Assembly (NCBI GenBank): GCA_012522735.1
Contig: JAAYJU010000121.1
Location: 1-64,000, forward strand
DNA length: 64,000 nucleotides
Source of the DNA: Clostridiales bacterium
Lineage (GTDB): Bacteria > Bacillota > Clostridia > Lachnospirales > Lachnospiraceae
Reading direction: 5' to 3'
The position numbers and the translations under genes were made by a program. Below the pieces are notes generated by a model that was not told the origin of the DNA, did not search any database, and saw only the letters and a list, made by a program, of their open reading frames with translations. Positions 63,445-64,000 of the stretch are shown here, piece by piece; positions within the stretch are counted from its first letter, which is position 1, and each line of letters opens with the position of its first letter.

Positions 63445-64000
63445 ATGGTAACGATAAAAGATATTGCAAACAGATTAGGTATAGCTGTCAGTACAGTATC
63501 TAAGGGCTTAAATAATGCCAGTGATATTAGTGAGGAGACAAGACAGCTTGTTTTAGATACTGCAATAGAGATGGGTTATACCTCAAAAAAGCTAAAAGCA
63601 TCAGGCTCTAGAAAGGTATGTATCTTCATTGAGAATATGGACTACGAGAATATCGAGCAATTTGGCTATGAGATTATCGTCGGCTTTAAGCTTTCTGCTG
63701 CCAGAAGGAAATGGGATGTCTCTGTGATTCCTACCAATCTCAATCTTCAGACAACAGAAAAATACGATTCATACATGCTAAGGAATGGTTACAGCGGGGC
63801 TTTTCTCTTAGGCTTTACCCTGCATGATGACTGGGTTAAGCAGCTTAATAAAACCACCGTTCCTACCGTCTTACTTGATAACTATATAGAGAAGAATGTA
63901 CATGTGGGCTATGTTGGGACTGATAGTTCTGAAGGAATAGATTCGGCAGTCAGCCATCTATATGATTTAGGGCATAAAAAAATAGCCTTCCTAAACGGTG
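63445..64000 (+). CDS. LacI-family regulator, cut by window end
   Basis: An AGGAGG site at 63431-63438 precedes ATG 63445. The 185 codons visible give the LacI helix-turn-helix VTIKDIANRLGIAVSTVSKGLNNASDIS, the hinge region MGYTSKKLKASGSRKVCIF, and the first part of the sugar-binding domain (LRNGYSGAFLLGFTLHDDW, VGYVGTDSSEGIDSAVSHLYDLGHKKIAFLNG). The C-terminal half lies beyond the window. Its divergence from malQ-glgP and the shared operator motif suggest it controls maltodextrin use. Confidence 0.93.
   Translation, partial: MVTIKDIANRLGIAVSTVSKGLNNASDISEETRQLVLDTAIEMGYTSKKLKASGSRKVCIFIENMDYENIEQFGYEIIVGFKLSAARRKWDVSVIPTNLNLQTTEKYDSYMLRNGYSGAFLLGFTLHDDWVKQLNKTTVPTVLLDNYIEKNVHVGYVGTDSSEGIDSAVSHLYDLGHKKIAFLNG

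Overview
The window is AT-rich, low-GC Gram-positive DNA. Strong AGGAGG-type ribosome sites, lipobox lipoproteins, a GH53/ABC galactan locus, a GH11 xylanase and maltodextrin enzymes point to a plant-polysaccharide-degrading Clostridia member, most likely Lachnospiraceae; this assignment is inferred from gene content only. No rRNA, tRNA, CRISPR array, transposase or phage gene was recognised.

Layout. 0-6.5 kb: a zinc-dependent phospholipase C-like protein, a CorC/HlyC-type CBS transporter, a glutathione peroxidase behind an OhrR-like operator, a secreted GH11 xylanase, an XRE regulator/membrane protein pair under an inverted-repeat promoter, a flavodoxin and a lipoprotein. 6.5-14.5 kb: small metabolic genes (cyclase, QueG-like reductase, PhzF isomerase, phytoene-desaturase-like oxidoreductase) mixed with gene remnants, then a GPH sugar symporter and a DsrE-like protein. 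14.5-18.3 kb: GH36 alpha-galactosidase and GH1 beta-glucosidase. 18.3-25.5 kb: surface lipoproteins, an RCC1-like propeller protein and a NimA-like flavoprotein. 25.5-49.8 kb: an accessory zone of single small genes, nearly all on the minus strand: eight GNAT acetyltransferases across the window (six between 27.4 and 39.5 kb), methyltransferases, an ANT(6)-like and an AAC(6')-like enzyme, a nitroreductase, a Fpg/Nei-like glycosylase, a two-gene transglutaminase locus and HtrA. It also holds many decayed genes (Nudix, RidA, ROK, CPBP, GrpB, MBL, S51 peptidase, HD-domain and others).

50-59 kb is a coherent galactan operon on the minus strand in the order LacI regulator, binding protein, two permeases, GH35 beta-galactosidase, GH53 endo-galactanase. 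It matches the gan order of Bacillus subtilis with GH35 in place of GH42. GH53 cuts beta-1,4-galactan outside the cell, the ABC system imports oligosaccharides, and the apparently cytoplasmic GH35 releases galactose. 59-64 kb carries malQ-glgP for intracellular maltodextrin or glycogen use and a divergent LacI gene cut by the window end; similar CG-centred repeats lie just downstream of both divergent promoters.

The main unusual features are the density of deletion-type pseudogenes, a candidate small RNA or attenuator at about 49.85-49.94 kb near the ANT(6)-like gene, a transglutaminase paired with an apparent pseudoenzyme, and several promoter/operator arrangements readable directly from the sequence. 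I did not find a clear undescribed defence or biosynthetic system.
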